Part shown: positions 23,101 through 38,100 of the stretch, piece by piece | Layout: each line of letters opens with the position of its first letter | Position numbering within the stretch: the first letter of the stretch is position 1 | Source of the DNA: Ampelocalamus luodianensis | Taxonomy: Eukaryota; Streptophyta; Magnoliopsida; Poales; Poaceae | NCBI GenBank assembly: GCA_036346255.1 | Contig: CM070617.1 | Span: forward strand, 599,501-663,500 | DNA length: 64,000 nucleotides | Direction: 5' to 3' | Notes under the pieces: generated by a model | What the model was told of the DNA's origin: nothing | The model's input: the letters and a program-made list of their open reading frames with translations, nothing else | The model's database searches: none | Made by a program: the position numbers and the translations under genes

Positions 23101-26100
23101 CATCACAAAAACACTGAACCACTAGCGGAACAATACTCATAACAACATAGCACAACAGCAAAGACCGAGCACCCGAAATAGAGTAACTCGAAACAGAGCA
23201 CCCGAAGCAGAGAGAATTCGGGCAGCTGAAGTCGATCCCAACAAGAAGAGAGCTCGGCGGCAGGAATTCGGTCGGCAGTGACTCGTAGGCGACGAGAAAT
23301 CCGGTCAGCGAGATGTTCTGGGCGAAAAATTCGGTCGGCGATGACTTGCAGACGAAGAGGCGATGCCTGATCCCCACAACAGGTCACAAAACAACAACTT
23401 AACAATAAAAATGCATAAATGATTAACTTTCACAGCTTGGTCACACGCCCCAAGAACGATCAGGTCACATGCACTTGAGAAACACTCGAGTCACACACGC
23501 TCGAGAAACGCTTGGGACACACGTGCCCAAGAAACGCCGGAATCATGCTCCCGGTATCGGTATGTAGGATGACAATAAGTAATAATAATTAAACTATTAT
23601 TAAACCAATCAAAGTTCCAATCATTAAACTAAATAATAACCAAGCCTGGTAATGAATCCTAAAGGGAATTATCATGTCTGTGTGATAATTGCATATGATG
23701 CACATGTGCTACTCCATCTCATGCATGTCGCCTTCAACGTTCACGAAAAAACAAAGCAAGAGTAAGTCCAAGACCCAACAAGTATATCATAGAACAATAA
23801 ACAAACAACTTATTATTCAATTTAAACATTATCATTGTCATTGTCATGCTCATTCTCAACTTATCATAATCATATCATCTCTCATGTAGTTAACTTGCTC
23901 AATTATCTTCTCATGTATGCAATGCTCTGTTATGCTCATGCTCATATGCAACTCAATCAACTGATATCGGTATAGCGGAGTGATCACCCGTTGGTGAATC
24001 ACTCTATCCTTCACTCCCATGAAGTCCCCACCGAAGTAGTTTTTTTATTTTTATCTAAAACACTCCGGACTAGTCATGTAACATTACTCACTGACCTCAA
24101 CGGAATAGTTACATGACTTTCTCACTAACCTGGCTCGCGCAACTCCTGTCATGATGAATGTAAATGATGCATCATCTTTTAATTATTCATTAATATAATC
24201 CACCATCATTATTACCATCTCATTACCATATCATGTCATCAATATATCATGGCATTTAAATAAGCATAAATAAAACATAAATAAATATCATATCAATTCG
24301 ATTATAAAGGCAAAGGCTGACAAACCGATGTCTGCCGCTCTACCATGCACTTGCCTTATAGCCACGAAAGTCAGAACGATACAAAGGTGGCACTGAGTTC
24401 GAAGCAACACTCCCGGGACAAAGATCAATAATACATCTTAAAACATGCCACACCAGTACAAAAACATCAATCAACTTAATATCGCTCCTACGCACAAACC
24501 CGACACAATTAATCCCACATTAACCGGTCATCATACCCGCTGTCCCAATGATCAAACACTCATAACTTTTACTTTTGGACTCCAAATATAGCAAACTCTA
24601 TATTTTCTGGAATCTACACGAAGTTTCCTAGTTATGCAAATTATCTGATTATGTCATCTAGTTCTCTGTTTTCAACCCCGAAGGTTAATCTGGAACTTCA
24701 CAGAATAGTCGACTTCACAATTTTATAGCTATTTTTCTACAACATGAAAAATAACAAACCATACCACTTCTGGAAACCACAGAGAATTATCTAGCTAAAC
24801 CTAGTTAGGACCACAATTTAATTCTACAATCTATTGCACGTAACAAAGCAATCTGCACGACTGTTGTCAACGGCGACAGGGTTCTGGACAGTAGTACTCC
24901 CGAGGCTATAACATTTCAACCGCTTATCCAAATCTAATGGTCTTGTAGTATCTGGAAAGCTTACGAAATTATCTACAACTTTCCTAACATGGTAAAATCA
25001 TAAATCTGGACGGAGATACCCAAAAACTCCCCCACAAGGTTTTGCAGTACATCTAATCGAACTAGGGCATCCTAAATTACCCGATTCTTGTGATCAATCT
25101 ACTCCAAAACTTGAATAGACAACAATCTAAGATCAAAGCAAGGTTGTCCAGATCGTTACCCCATGAATTTGGACGACGATCATGGATGGATTGTGAAGCC
25201 TTAATTTCCTCCTATTTCCTTCTTTTCTTCTTCCTTCCTCCTCCTTCCTTGCCGATCTTCGCTTGCTGGTCCTCACCACGGCAGCAGCAGCACAAGAGAG
25301 CGGTAGGGCAGAGGAGGGCGTGGCACAGGGCGGCGTGGGGCGCTCGACAGAGGGCAGGGGCACGCTGGGGGCGGCTAGGGCAGAGGAGGCGCAGGGGGGT
25401 GGGGCGGCTAGGGCTGGGGCAGACCCCCTTGCCCTCTTATGTGGGGCGCCAGCCCCCCTGGCCGAGTCCACCTCGGACTCGTCTAGGGGATGGGCCTTGG
25501 GCCACCCACTCTCTCCCCCTCTTCTATATTCTAAAGTCTGAAATCTAATACTTTTAGCCCAATTCTTTTAATTAAAAACGGGATATTACATTGTGCCAGC
25601 CATATCTTGCCACTACTGTACAAAGTAAACTTATGTTGTTGATAATTTATTCCATATATGACGCAATCGATTACCTGTTTGCTTGCAGATGTCATTTGTT
25701 GAAGGTTATTGGCAAGATATCTGGAATTCCCTTATTCATGCACTTCCTTTGTTTAGCACCACAGCTCTAGTCGTGAGTACCAGTAAATTACTCTATTTGA
25801 CCTTTTTCTTATAATATAGTAAAACTATTAATTTTTATAACATGACTTATTTTAAAAAAGTGTCTAACTATCCATCTGTTGTGCAATGTTTCTTGAACAA
25901 CCATTTAGCACTGTAAAATCGAATTATCAATTAAAGAATAGTATAAGACAACTCTTTAGACTTGTTTTTTTTTTGGGGTGCTTATTTGGCCTTTTTTTGA
26001 AACTATTTCCAAAAATGGACCCACCTGGAAACTATTTGCAGGAATGGCCCCTTTCTTTAGTGCCAACATGAACGGCATTGAGACAAGTTAGATGGTAACA

Positions 26101-29087
26101 AAGATTTGAGTGCGTAGTGACACTCCCGCAACATTGCTATAGAGTTGCTGTTTATACTTGTTGTAGAAGTAGAACTCTGCATACAGAATTCTGCCTTACA
26201 ATAGCAGCATTTTGTTTAGGGATATCGCTTCCCCTTCTTGCAAATATAAGCTTTAACTTGTTACAGCGTACATCTATCTACTTTTACACTCTGATAGTAT
26301 ACACTGCACTTTTGTAGGCTGATTCAGCTCTGAGTTTGTTAGGTGGAATGATCATTCGGGTGAGCTTCTTATCCTCAATTATTAATTTATTATTCATGGC
26401 CTGTTCTACATATCCTTTGGATAACTTCTAGGCTTCTAGCTAACATTAGTTGTTTCTAAACATCTATGATTTTTCTTGATTTCCTTCTTTCAGGACCAAG
26501 TTAATACATCATTTGTGTCAGAAGATACATGGGACTTGCAAATATTTAAACAATTGCCATCATCGTATGCCTTCTTTTTTATAACTCTTGATAATTTAAA
26601 TCCTGCCTCTATTTCTTCAATAACAGTATTTTAGCTGCTATTTTGTTAGTTCAAATTTGCTTGTTTTGCTTGTACATTGATGGAATTCAATTATCAGCCA
26701 ACCTAGATATTATTCCTACTTGTGTGTAGAGAGATCAGTTGCATGTTGTATATGTAACTGTCATTAAAGAAGTTTCATATGTAGCAGTTATACAATATCA
26801 ATTGTATTTGTAACTGTGATTAAAAAAGTTTCAAAATTAATCGTAGCACATTGCAATCTGAGTAATTGAAAATATGTAAATTATTTTTTGCATGCTATTT
26901 TCATGTCTGGTAACGCACTACTGTTTCATGTAATCCTACCTTGTCTTTCGTCTCGTGAGTAAAACATTTTATCCTGCGGTCAAGAATACATTGTAAACAG
27001 GGAGATTGCACCTTTCATTTTTAGAGACGATGGACAAATAGAAAAGACAACGGGGTATTCTTCTACAATGCTAGCAGCTTCCTTGTAGGAACTTGTAAAA
27101 TGACTAGTTTCAGTCCCTTCCATTTAGTCGCTATCATGCCCCGCCGATAAATTAGCATTATTTGGACCTAATTAACTGTTGAATGGTTCAGAAAATTGAT
27201 TATACTTTGTTGCCAAATAGGTCCAAAACCCACTGTTGTGATGAATATGATGTATTTTTTTTTTTTTGGTGAACATTGGTTTAGAGAAATGGGTGAGCAC
27301 TATGCCTACATGTTGAGTTTAACAATTATCGGTGCTGCATGTTATTTGAATATGTGGGTGCTGTTATGGCATTGATTCATCTAGATTGTTGGATTCTGGT
27401 TTTGATGCATTTCATGAGGACTATATCAAAATGGACTTGAGTAGCTTTGTAGATGGATGTGGGCCGCGTTGGGTTTATCCTTGGATTGAAACAGAAAGTA
27501 AATGGTACCAAATATATCAGCTATTTAAGCCTCCTTAGTGCATTGGAGGAGATTAAGAGTTTTTTTTTTACAGTGAAATTGGAAGAGAATTTTCATATGA
27601 TACATCTGAATGTTGAAATAATCTAGCCAGACTGGTAGATTTAAGAAGGCTACCGACCTACATTAAAATTCTAAACTTGTTATGATTGAGATTTTGCTTG
27701 CACAATAAAAAAAAAGCACAGAATGCAATTGTGAAAGAATTACTCATGCAGCATGGTTTCCTTACAACTGCTGCTGGTTGAAGTCATCTTTGTGGTGGAA
27801 TAGTAGTGTAGTGCTATTACTCAATTTATTTTCTTTCTTCGGTTATGTCCTTGGTGTTGTTGTGTAACCTTCCTTGAATATCCTTTACTGGAGTGGAATT
27901 TTGGCCTGCAGTTATTTGTGACATTCTTGCTACTTGTGAGTTAAATTCTTAGAATTGTCATTTGGGTTATCGTGGAAATTATGCTTACAATTCTTTTTGC
28001 TTCTGATCTAGGTCTGCTTTGTACTTCATTGCTTGTTACTTCTCAAGGATAGGTTTTCAGGTATGTTTCCTGGCTTGTACTACTTTTACTACTTAGGGCC
28101 TCAATGAATGGGATGGACTTGACCCCATCCATTTGGGCAAAAATAACCTAGTAGTTGTTATCTCAAATGCTTCTGCAATTTTTTGTTTTATTTAAGAGTA
28201 TGATAAGGTTCCTTAAATCTTAATGCCCTAATTAAGGTAAACTCAGCAGGTCAGGACAAAAAAGAGAACATTCCGATATCTTTTTACCAATTCACTAGGT
28301 TTGGTTGGCGCCCACAATGTTCTAGTAGATTTGGTTCCTTGGTTAAATCTTTCCTTCCCAAACGGAGTTCTAACTATTTATATTTTGATTTATGTATAAT
28401 TCAGCAATCTCATAAAATATATGGCCGGTCATTTTGAAAACAATTTTGTGTATTTGTTGCATGTGTTGGAATGAACCCTTAATTCTATTCTAATGGGCAA
28501 AAGGCCAAAATATACAAGTTACATGTGCATGTAAATATGCAAAGAGCACCTTATACAAGCTACATATCTAACGTCATCACCCTCGTCAAACTCATGGTGG
28601 ATCAACAACACTGAGGTTGGAGAGGTAGAAACTGTACTGAGCTCGAGTCTGTGCCTTGGTTTAGCTAACTGAAGCTCTGAAGGCACATACTGAAGAGCAA
28701 TAACTTGGCCTTGTACCTGCGATCTCATATACGAAGCATCTACGCCAATGTGCTTGGTGAGCTCACGCTTTACCGGATCTCGAGCAATGCTGATCGCGCC
28801 AGTACTGCCTGATAAGAGAGGAGTCGGTGCAGAAGCGGAAACACTGAAATCCTCAAGTAGCCACTGAAGCCAAGTGATCTCAGCAGTCAACGCTGCCATG
28901 ACTCGCAACTTAGACTCAACACTCGAACGGGAGACAATGGTCTGCTTCTTGGTCTTCCAGGCAATCAGAGAGGCAACCATAACAACAAGAACAAAGCCTT
29001 TGGTCACAAATAAGTTGGGGGTAGACTAGGAATGAAACCTCCTCAAAGTCAAAGAGACGAGAGTCTTGCAAATAAAATAAAATAAAA

Positions 29088-29125
<38 letters not shown>

Positions 29126-32100
29126 CCTACAAGGCTAAAACCCTAAGCTGTACATCCTGCCATCCGAGCCGAGAGCCTAAAACACAGCCCCTAAACCTTC
29201 TTATGGTTCCGGTACGTGGATCGCTAATTTCCATGCGCTCCTATCCAAAGCTAATTCTTTAGCTACATTCTAATCCCTCAAATCTCTTTTAACTGCTTCC
29301 TCCCACGTTAGTCTTGGTCGACCTCTGCCTCTTCTTACGTTTTCAGTACATCTTAAAATTCCACTACGTACCGGTGCCTCAGAAGGCCTCCGTTGGAGAT
29401 GTCCAAACCATCTTAAGCGATGTTGGACAAGCTTCTCCTCAATTGGTGTTACCCCCACCCTATCACGTATATCCTCATTGCGGATTTGATCTCGCCTTGT
29501 GTGACCACATATCCACTGCAACATCCTCATCTCCGCTACACTCATCTTCTGTATATGTTGTCTTTTAGTCGCCCAACATTCTGCTCCATATAGCATCACC
29601 GGTCTGATTGCCGTCCTATAGAACTTACCCTTTAACTTTTGAGGAACTTTTTTGTCACACAGGACACTTGAAGCTTGGCGCCATTTTACCCACCCCGCTC
29701 TAATCCTGTGGCTCACGTCTTCATCAATCTCTCCGTCTTGCTGTAGCATCGATCCCAAATATCGAAACGTGTCCTTCCTAGGCACTACTTGTCCGTCTAG
29801 CCTAACATCTCCATCATTTGCCCCGGCACCGCTGAAATCACACTTCATACACTTAGTTTTAGTCTTACTAAGTCTAAAGCCCTTCGATTCTAGGGTCTTC
29901 CTCTACATCTCCAGCTTCCTATCGACACCTATCCTACTCTCATCAACTAACACTACATCATCAGCGAAAACCATACACCAAGGGATATCTTGATACTGAT
30001 GGATAAGTCTCTGTGTCGGCTTTTTGTGTGTCGGCTTCTTTTTGCTTTTGCTTTGCGCGCGGCAGAGGTCAAGGTCTGCGGCGGCAGCAGCAGCTCCATC
30101 TCGATGGCGGCAATACGCCGGACTTGAGACGCTGGAGAGGGGAGCGGCGAGGCGGCGAAGCGCGATGGCGGCGCGCGACGCCACGAGCAGCGGCAATCCA
30201 GACAGCGCGGTCGCGCGATGGCGCTCAGAGGAGGCGCGACGCGGTGGCGCTCTGGAGGCGCGCGCGGCGGTGGCGCTCAGAGGAGGGCGCTCGGCGGTGG
30301 CGCTCGGAGGAGGCGCGCGGCGGTGGCGCGCTGGAAGAGGCGCGCGCGACAACGGCGGCAGACGGGTCGATAGAGCGCGGCCTTCCGCAGCGGCGTGGCT
30401 CTCTCCCGGACCGTCGCGTGGTTACCACGGGTTCGGTATTGTCGGGACGCCGCCCCGGCGGTGGGTGCCTACCTCACCAAGGCCAACTTCGTCGAGTGGG
30501 CGCGGTGATGAAGGTGAGGCTCAGTGCGGCACATGTGGGAAGCGATCCGTGACGGCGGCGTCGACTACGACTGTGATCGACGGCGCTGGATGCCCTCATC
30601 GCTGCCCCGCCCGAGATGCGATTCGCTCTCCAACAAGCGATCGCCAGGAGGCTTGGGGCGCCATCATTGCAAGACGCACGGCGGCGATCGCGCGCGCAAG
30701 TCCACACTGCAGCACTTCGCGCGGAGTGGGAGACCCGGCCTTCAAGCGGTGAGGCGTTGATGACTTTGCTCTCCGTCTCAACACTCTGCTGCGAAGTTAG
30801 TACGGTTCGGCGACGACACCTCGGCGAGAGGAGCGTCGAGAAGCTCTTTCGCTGCGTCCGAGAAGTACAAGCGGATGGCTCGGTCGATCGGTCTCATGGA
30901 CCTCTCCCACGATGTCGATCGAGAGGCGATAGGTCGCCTCAAGGTCGCCAACGATGATGAGCCCGATCCTCCGGGACCGTCACCATCATGGAAGCTCCTC
31001 TCGCTCGGGAGGAGTGGGGTGCCGGCCAAGGTGACGAGAAGAAGCGGAGCCTTCTTCCACGACGGTGGACATAGAGGACAGAGCATCTAGGACAGAGCAT
31101 CCGACTCCGGTGATATGCTTGGATCAAGATACTTACGTGTGGCCTTACAAGAAAAATCGTAGTGATCCTCCGCATGAGAGTAAGGATCTTGCCAATGCAA
31201 GAACAAATACTCTTTAATTCGCAAGAACACATGCGTTGGACTTCACGACCACCAAGCGCGACCTATCGCGCCCAATTCCGGTGGAAAGGTTGAACGATCT
31301 CAATTAGCAAGAACTCTCAATTTTCCCCATTGATACCTTGTCGTACATTTCATGTGTGCCGGCGCCGCCAGTACTTGGTGCCGTTGCATTGATGACGGTG
31401 GCAACGCAGTTGGGCTATCTTCCGCTCTATAAATAGCCGCCTCTCGCCTCCTCGCCAGGGCTTTACTCTCTTTTCTAGGTGTGCATTCTTCTCTCGTTGT
31501 TGTGATGACGAAGAGAGGCGAGATGCGGTGGGAGGCGTCATACACGAGCGACCGGGAGATCTACGGTGACGAGGCGACGCCCGACCCTCGTGGGCGAGGC
31601 AAGTTAGAGAGTTTGCGGGCGTGCGGGTTCGGGCGAAGCGGTGCCATCGCCGCGCAGCGACGAGCGGTGGTTTTTGTCGCGTTTTCGGCCGGTGCGGATC
31701 CTGCGTTGGCTTGGTGAAGGACGCCCTGATTGTATGGCGTAGAACTAGCGCGCCTACGCCCAACTCTGTTGTCAAGTTGGCGTCTTGAGTGGATGCCGGC
31801 ACGTGAGTGAGTGAAGTCGTGTCTTCGCCTTTTGCACGATGCTCGTGTCACCAAAGAAGAAACGTGGAAACACTAAATTTTGGCGGTGTAAACTTTCCGG
31901 TAAATCGTGACGCCAAATGTATCTACCGCCCCATTTTCGGAATCATTGAAACGGCTTGACACGGAGGTGGTTCTACCATACCTCAGTCCACGAAGGCGAC
32001 TGCCATGATCCGGGTGGCGATCTGACCCATCGCGAGTCCCGACATCGAGCTCACCTCGTGAGAGTCTCACCGCGCTTCTCTGGACGTGACGAGGCGCTTC

Positions 32101-35100
32101 TCCGCCGCGACTGGTGGAGGAATTTTGTGCCAACCGAATTTGGCCATTGGCGGGGATCGGCAGACGAGCGCGGTTCCTCGGCTCCGGGCACCCTCTTCTT
32201 ACCGCACGGCACGAACGGTAAGGCCCTAGCGCTGCTCGCGCTTGCCGGTGATGCGGCATATGTACACTTTGTGCCTTTGCGAACCTAGATACGTATATAA
32301 CGTTCTTTTATATTTTTGGCTATTGTGCCCATCGCCGAGGCAAGCCGTGCGTGCAGAGCGCTCCTTGGTCCATACACGGGGGAGGAGCACTCAAAGCGTG
32401 GTTTGGTGGCGCGCGAGGGTCGATCAACCGCGATATCTGCGCCGGTTCGCCTCGTCGAGCGCCCCGACCCGAGGTCGGAAGAAGAAACGCCCGGTGCAGG
32501 CCGGTGGCGGCTCGATCCTAGTCGCTTCCATTGCGAGTCGCTGCGCCCATGACGTCTGTGCCGCCGCACGCACGGAGTGTAACTTCGCCCATCGAAGGGT
32601 GGCGAATCCTTGGCGCCGACTTCTCGGATGGGGTGGAAGTTTGGGGTCGACGAATCCGATCCGCCGGCCTTCGAGGTGTTAGTAGCGGCGGAGAGCCCGC
32701 CGCGGCGGTTGGCGTAACGGCCTCGCAGTGCAACAGCGATGGGCCTGTTCGATGTCATTGGTGGACTCGAGGCCTCCTCGGAGAAAAGTACTCCCCGAAC
32801 GCGTCACGCGGCCGATGTCGCGGACGAGGTTCCTCCACTCCGCGGGTGCCTCGCGGTAAGTTGCGGTTCGTGCTAGTCTTGTGTTTGTTTTGCTTTGTCT
32901 TGCCGACGCCAAAGGCCTCGATTTGCTGTGGGTGAGGCGCGTGGAGGATGGCTCGCGGTGGTGGGCTGGCCGTCTTGTTGGCGGTTCTAGCCCTATTGTT
33001 TCGCCGATGTGCGGCCGAGGGCGAGGGCCCGCCCGTAGCCTGTGACGGTGGGCGTGGGGCCCGTGTGCCGCGCCGACTTCAGAAGTTAGCGAGGTGCCTC
33101 GCGTGCTGAGGTGTGTCAGGTCGACTTCGCCGCCACCGCTCGGAGCTCTTTTCGCGGATGCCTTTACCGAGATGCTTCGTGTTGAGGCTAACGCCGCCAA
33201 GGTCGTGAATGGGTTTTTTTTTTTGTTGTTCTGGCGATTGGAGTTGGTTATGCGAGCATAATGTTGGCGAGGCCATTAACGACGATGTCGCGCCGGCTGC
33301 CCCGAGATTCAAAGGCGGTCGAGGATGGACACGCTCGAGCGTAGGCGCTTAAGGCGAGCACGACGCTCCGCTGCGAAGGTGCGGGCCTTGGAAGCGGTTA
33401 GCGGCGAAGCGCGATACCGCCGCCAAGGTGCGAGCCCGGAGGATCGTGTGAAGACTCTTGTGCGAGAAGGCGTGCTTGAGGCGAGGTTCGCACCGAGCGA
33501 GCCGTCATCCTCCGTTGGACAGCCGCTTGGCGAGCCATGGAGGTCATCGAGGGCGATGTCGCGACTAGGCGCCGTGCCCCGGCGAGGGTTCACCGTCCGT
33601 CGGAGATGGACATCACCCTCGGGAGGCTTTGCCACGGAAGTGTGCTCCCATTTGCCGCTCGTCGGAGACCATTGTGCGGAAGGCCGCTCGTCCGCGACCC
33701 TTGCCTCGCTTCGACAAAGCCGGATGCGCGCATATTGATGGCCTCGCCGCCGACGGCTCATTGCGGTGGCCGCCGGAGGAGGTAGTGGCCGCCGGGCCGA
33801 ACCAGAAGGCGGGGAGGGTACTTACAAGATTACCGGTCTCTCCGGTCATGATGACGTGTGGAGATCGCCGTTGCGCAGCGCAGGAGAAGGGAAGGCTCCG
33901 GCGGAGGACACGGGGCGACAAGCGGAGTCCACCCCACGGATAAGGTGTGACCCCGCCTTTTGGGTTATAGCGTTGTTAGGGTTTTTTTTTTTGAGTGCCC
34001 GCTTTTCTTTGGTTGTGGGGCGTTTTGTAGGAGAAACTCTTTTTGTGTAACACCTCTTGTTTTTAAATGGAAAAGGAAAGGGTTCGCTACCATGGTGTGA
34101 TTTGTATTTGTGATTATGCTCGTATGTACTGAGGCGGTTTTGGTGAAACGAACCGCCGGCGAGGTCTCGCTCCTTAGGGCGCGGCGTCAAAAGAAGCGCT
34201 GTCGCCGAGGCTTGAAAGATGAGCGGCGTCAAGTGCCATCCGCCTTTGCGGTTGTGCTCACAGGGGTGGTGTACCATGGTGCGAAGAGGCGCCGAAATTG
34301 GCGAACCGACAAGCTCGATGAGGACTTTCATCGCGGCGCGGAAGAGGAAAGGCGCGGCGCGCGCGCGGAGATTCGTGCATTTTGGGCGTCACGAGGCTAT
34401 GCTCGCCGTCTTTGGCGCGGATCGCTCAAGTCTTGTCTTGAGTCCGCGCTCGCCTAAGCCGTGTCGGAGCGATACTCGTCGGAGTCCTTCGACGCGTCAC
34501 GAGGTTACGCGCGGGAGCCGTCGGAGTTGCTAGCATGCGCGCGATCGGATGAGGAGCTGCTAAGCGTGGGCGGCGCGTGTGGAGAATGGGACTTTGTTCC
34601 GCAAGCTTGAGTCCGCAAGCACCGCTGCATCGCTGCGTTTGTATGAGTTGTCTTTGTTATGTGCGAACTGTGTCTGCTGAGCTTGAAGCAATAAAATTGT
34701 GAGGCGTTCTTTGAGAGGCCCATGTGTACGTGCGTGTATATGTTTTGTTTTTGGCAAGGCTCGGCGAACCACATCTGCACAATTCTTCCGAGGAGAGGGC
34801 GGCGCGCGCCGCCCCCCGCTTTTTTGATAGGGCTTGGAGGAGCCCTCGATATGTAATTTTTCCGAGGGAGGCGGCGAAGCGTGTCGATCCCACTACCTTT
34901 TTTGATAGGGCTTGGAGGAGCCACAGATATGTAATTTTTTAGAAGGGAGGCGGCCGCGCGTCGTCCCCTACCTTTTTGATAGGGCTTGAAGGAGCCTCAG
35001 ATATGTAATTTTCAGAAGGGGGCGGCGGCGCGTGCCGCCCTACCTTTTTTGATAGGGCTTGGAGGAGCCCAGATATGTAATTTTTAGAAGGGTGCAGCCA

Positions 35101-38100
35101 AGCCGCGCGCCGAAATCCTACCTTTTTTGATAGGGCTTGGAGGAGCCTCAGATATGTAATTATATATATATATATATATTATATATATATATACATGGAC
35201 CCACGGAGGGTTTCGCCATGTATACCGGGGCCGAAGGCCATGCGCGGCGTCGTGTTTTTTTTATACATGGACCTGCGGAGGGTCTCCATGTGCACCGGGA
35301 CCGAAGGCCATGCGCGGTGTCGTTTTTATACATGGACCCGCGGAAGGTTTCCATGTGCACAGGCCGAAGGCCATGCGCGATGTCGTTTTTTTTTTATACA
35401 TGGACCCGCGGAGGGTTTCCATGTGCACCGGCGAAGGCCATGCGATGTCGTTTTTATACATGGACCCGCGGAGGGTTTCCATGTGCACCGGGGCCGAAGG
35501 CCATGCGCGGTGTCGTTTTTTTTTTATCTCGAGGGTCGTCCGGGCATACAGGGTCTTTCATTTCATTGGCGCAAAATGTCCAAAAAGAAAGGGTGTTACA
35601 GGTGGTTTAGTACAAGTCCCCTCGCTGTGGGTTAGGATCATTGTCCGTCGCAAATGTTTTGTTTTTGTTTGTACAATACACCTCCTAAGGGTAGAACTTG
35701 CGAAGACTCTTTGCGTTCCATGTATGGTCGAGCTGCTGTCCTTCTGGGGTGGCTAAGTGGTAGGAGCCTGCTCTGGTGCTGCGGGTGATGATGTAGGGCC
35801 CTTCCCATTTGGACTGCAGCTTGCCAATTGTTGCGGGGTTTGCTACTCGCTTCAGGACCATATCTCCTGGGGCAAGGTAGCGGATCCGGACCTTCTTGTT
35901 GTACGCCCTCGCGACTCCCGCTGCGTAGCTTGCCATGTTTGATATGGCCTGCACGCGGTGTTCTTCTAACGCGTCCAGGGACACTTGTCGTTCTTGCTGG
36001 TTATCGCTTTGGCCCACACGGAGGGACCTGGCAGCGAGCTCCTCGGGTGTCACCGCTTCATCTCCAAAGAGGAGTTTGAAGGGAGAAAACCCGGTTGCTC
36101 TAGTTGGCGTGGTCCGAATTGCCATGCTGGGCCTTACGGCCGAAAGTGGCGGGTAGGTTTATCCGCCGAGGGCGTGATGGGTCTTCTCGAAGCCCGCGGG
36201 GATGCACAGTGGTGATAGGCGATCCACAGGGATCATCATCTTGTCGAATGCCTCGGCAAAGAGGAGGTCATGAGCTTCCGCCATCTACGAGGACACGTCG
36301 ACCGTGAGTTGGCGATGTTAGCGGAAATGACGAGGATCTTGGTGGGAAAACTTATCCCCGCGCCGCTAGGTCCGAATGTTATGGGCACCTCGGCGTAGCG
36401 GGGTGTTTGGGAGGTGGTTGAGTAGCCACGTGGTGGATTTGCTTGGGACGAGGCTCGGTCTTTGGCGTTTTGACGCTAAACCTAGCGAGGATCCTCCGTG
36501 ATCATGTTGATGATCACGGGGTGGCCTCCGTGGCCTCCTCGATGCGTGGTCGCGCGGTGGGGCGAGCAGAGGTTGCTCGCCTCGCTGCGATCCTCCAACC
36601 CGCGGTGGCGGTGCGGTGCATGTAGTCTGCATGGCGCAATGGTGCGATTCCATTGTTGTGTCGCGACCCTTCGCGTGAAGGTCCGCAGAATAGCGGGGCC
36701 GCTGCTGTTCCTCCTCGGGTGTCGTGGTGCGCTTGCGTTACGGCCGACGACTCCTGCGCGGCCATGGGCTGGCCTCCTCCCTCACGCTGCGTCGGGGCAT
36801 CCTTCGTCGGCGTGGTACACGCCTCGGCCCTTCTCGCGTAGTTTATGCGTGACTTGTTAGTGACCGAGGTGGCGACCGATCCTCCTCCTTGGGTTGCCTT
36901 TCCGTCGGGGTGGCGCTGTTCCTCCGGGTGCTATCTTCCTCCGCTCGGGCGTATTCTTCTATTTTGTCGAAAAGTTCCGCCAATGTGCGGGGTGGTTTGT
37001 GCGCCAGTTTTTCCGATAGGGGGCCTTTTTGCAAGCCGCAAGTTGCGGCGTTTATGATGGTCGCCTCGTTGACCCCTTGACTTGACACTTTACGCCTGCG
37101 AACTTTCTAAAGAAGCTTGGAGGTTTCGCTGTGCTCGCTTCATCGCGAACAGTGTCTGCGTCCTTGGGCTCATTGTAACTCCCTTGGAAGTTGTTGCGTG
37201 TCCGTCACTTGTTGCTCCCGTAGATGGAGCGGGGGTATAGTGAAGAACCATGTCAAGGCGACGCCTAAGGGCAAGCGTGTTGCTTTGCCTTCGTTGTGTC
37301 GTCTCCTCCTGCCGCCTCATTGCCAGTCGTGCAGCGCAGAATTCCGAGGTCCGTCCGCCTCGAAGGTGTGACTTAGCATTTTGAAGTTTCTTGGCCATGC
37401 GCGGCTTCGATCCGTGCTCAGCGGGAGTTGGGTCTCCCGAGCTGGTTTGCGCTTGCCACTGGGCCTCCGCCGGAGCGTCTTCTCTGCGTTGATTTGTAGT
37501 GACGATGCCTCGATGTTTGCGGAGGCTAAGCATTTCTCGCGAAGGTCCCCTATCTCGCTTGGAGTGCTTCATACGCTTCCGAGTGACACCGGGGCTGTGT
37601 ATTTGGTAGAGACGCCGGTGGGGCGTCGCCTCCCACTATGCTCCGTGGGTGGAGTTATTCGCTTCTTCCTCGGCTACTCATGGCGGCGCGCGGCGTGCGC
37701 CGCCCCGCTTTGATTTTGGGGTGCTCGGGACGCGGCGCCTTGTAACCTTCTGCGGAGACTTTGGGCGATGCTTCGCAGGCCATTGTGTTGTGTGTTTGTT
37801 TTTTTGTGTGACCTTCTCGCCAACCCCACGGACCAGCGCCAACCGTCGTAGTGGTGAGACTAGACAAGAGAAAGGGAGGCCCCTGCGTCGGAAGAACAGG
37901 GGTCCTAGAAAAGGGGTTGGATTTCACTTATCCCGGGAAAAAACCCGCTTTTACATGGTTCCGGGAGGCTATTTATAGCCTCTTGGTAAGGTATCTGAGA
38001 AAGTACAAAACGCCCTAGCTAAGTACACTAGTCGTAGGGGTGGCGGGGTCTTTGCACCCTACTGTAGCCTCCGGTGTATGGCGTGTTCTCTGGACACGGT

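Noticed and set aside
30013..30752. Long + frames (179 and 242 codons)
   Set aside because: They run through GC-rich tandem repeats where every frame is open; the only meaningful signal is the frameshifted gag after 30440.
34825..35526. CRISPR-like array
   Set aside because: Repeats are contiguous 60-79 bp minisatellite units without unique spacers, in a plant nuclear transposon; no cas genes.
35137..35756. Repeat-rich + frames resembling a repeat protein
   Set aside because: The peptides are by-products of the 60-72 bp minisatellite; unit length changes shift frames.
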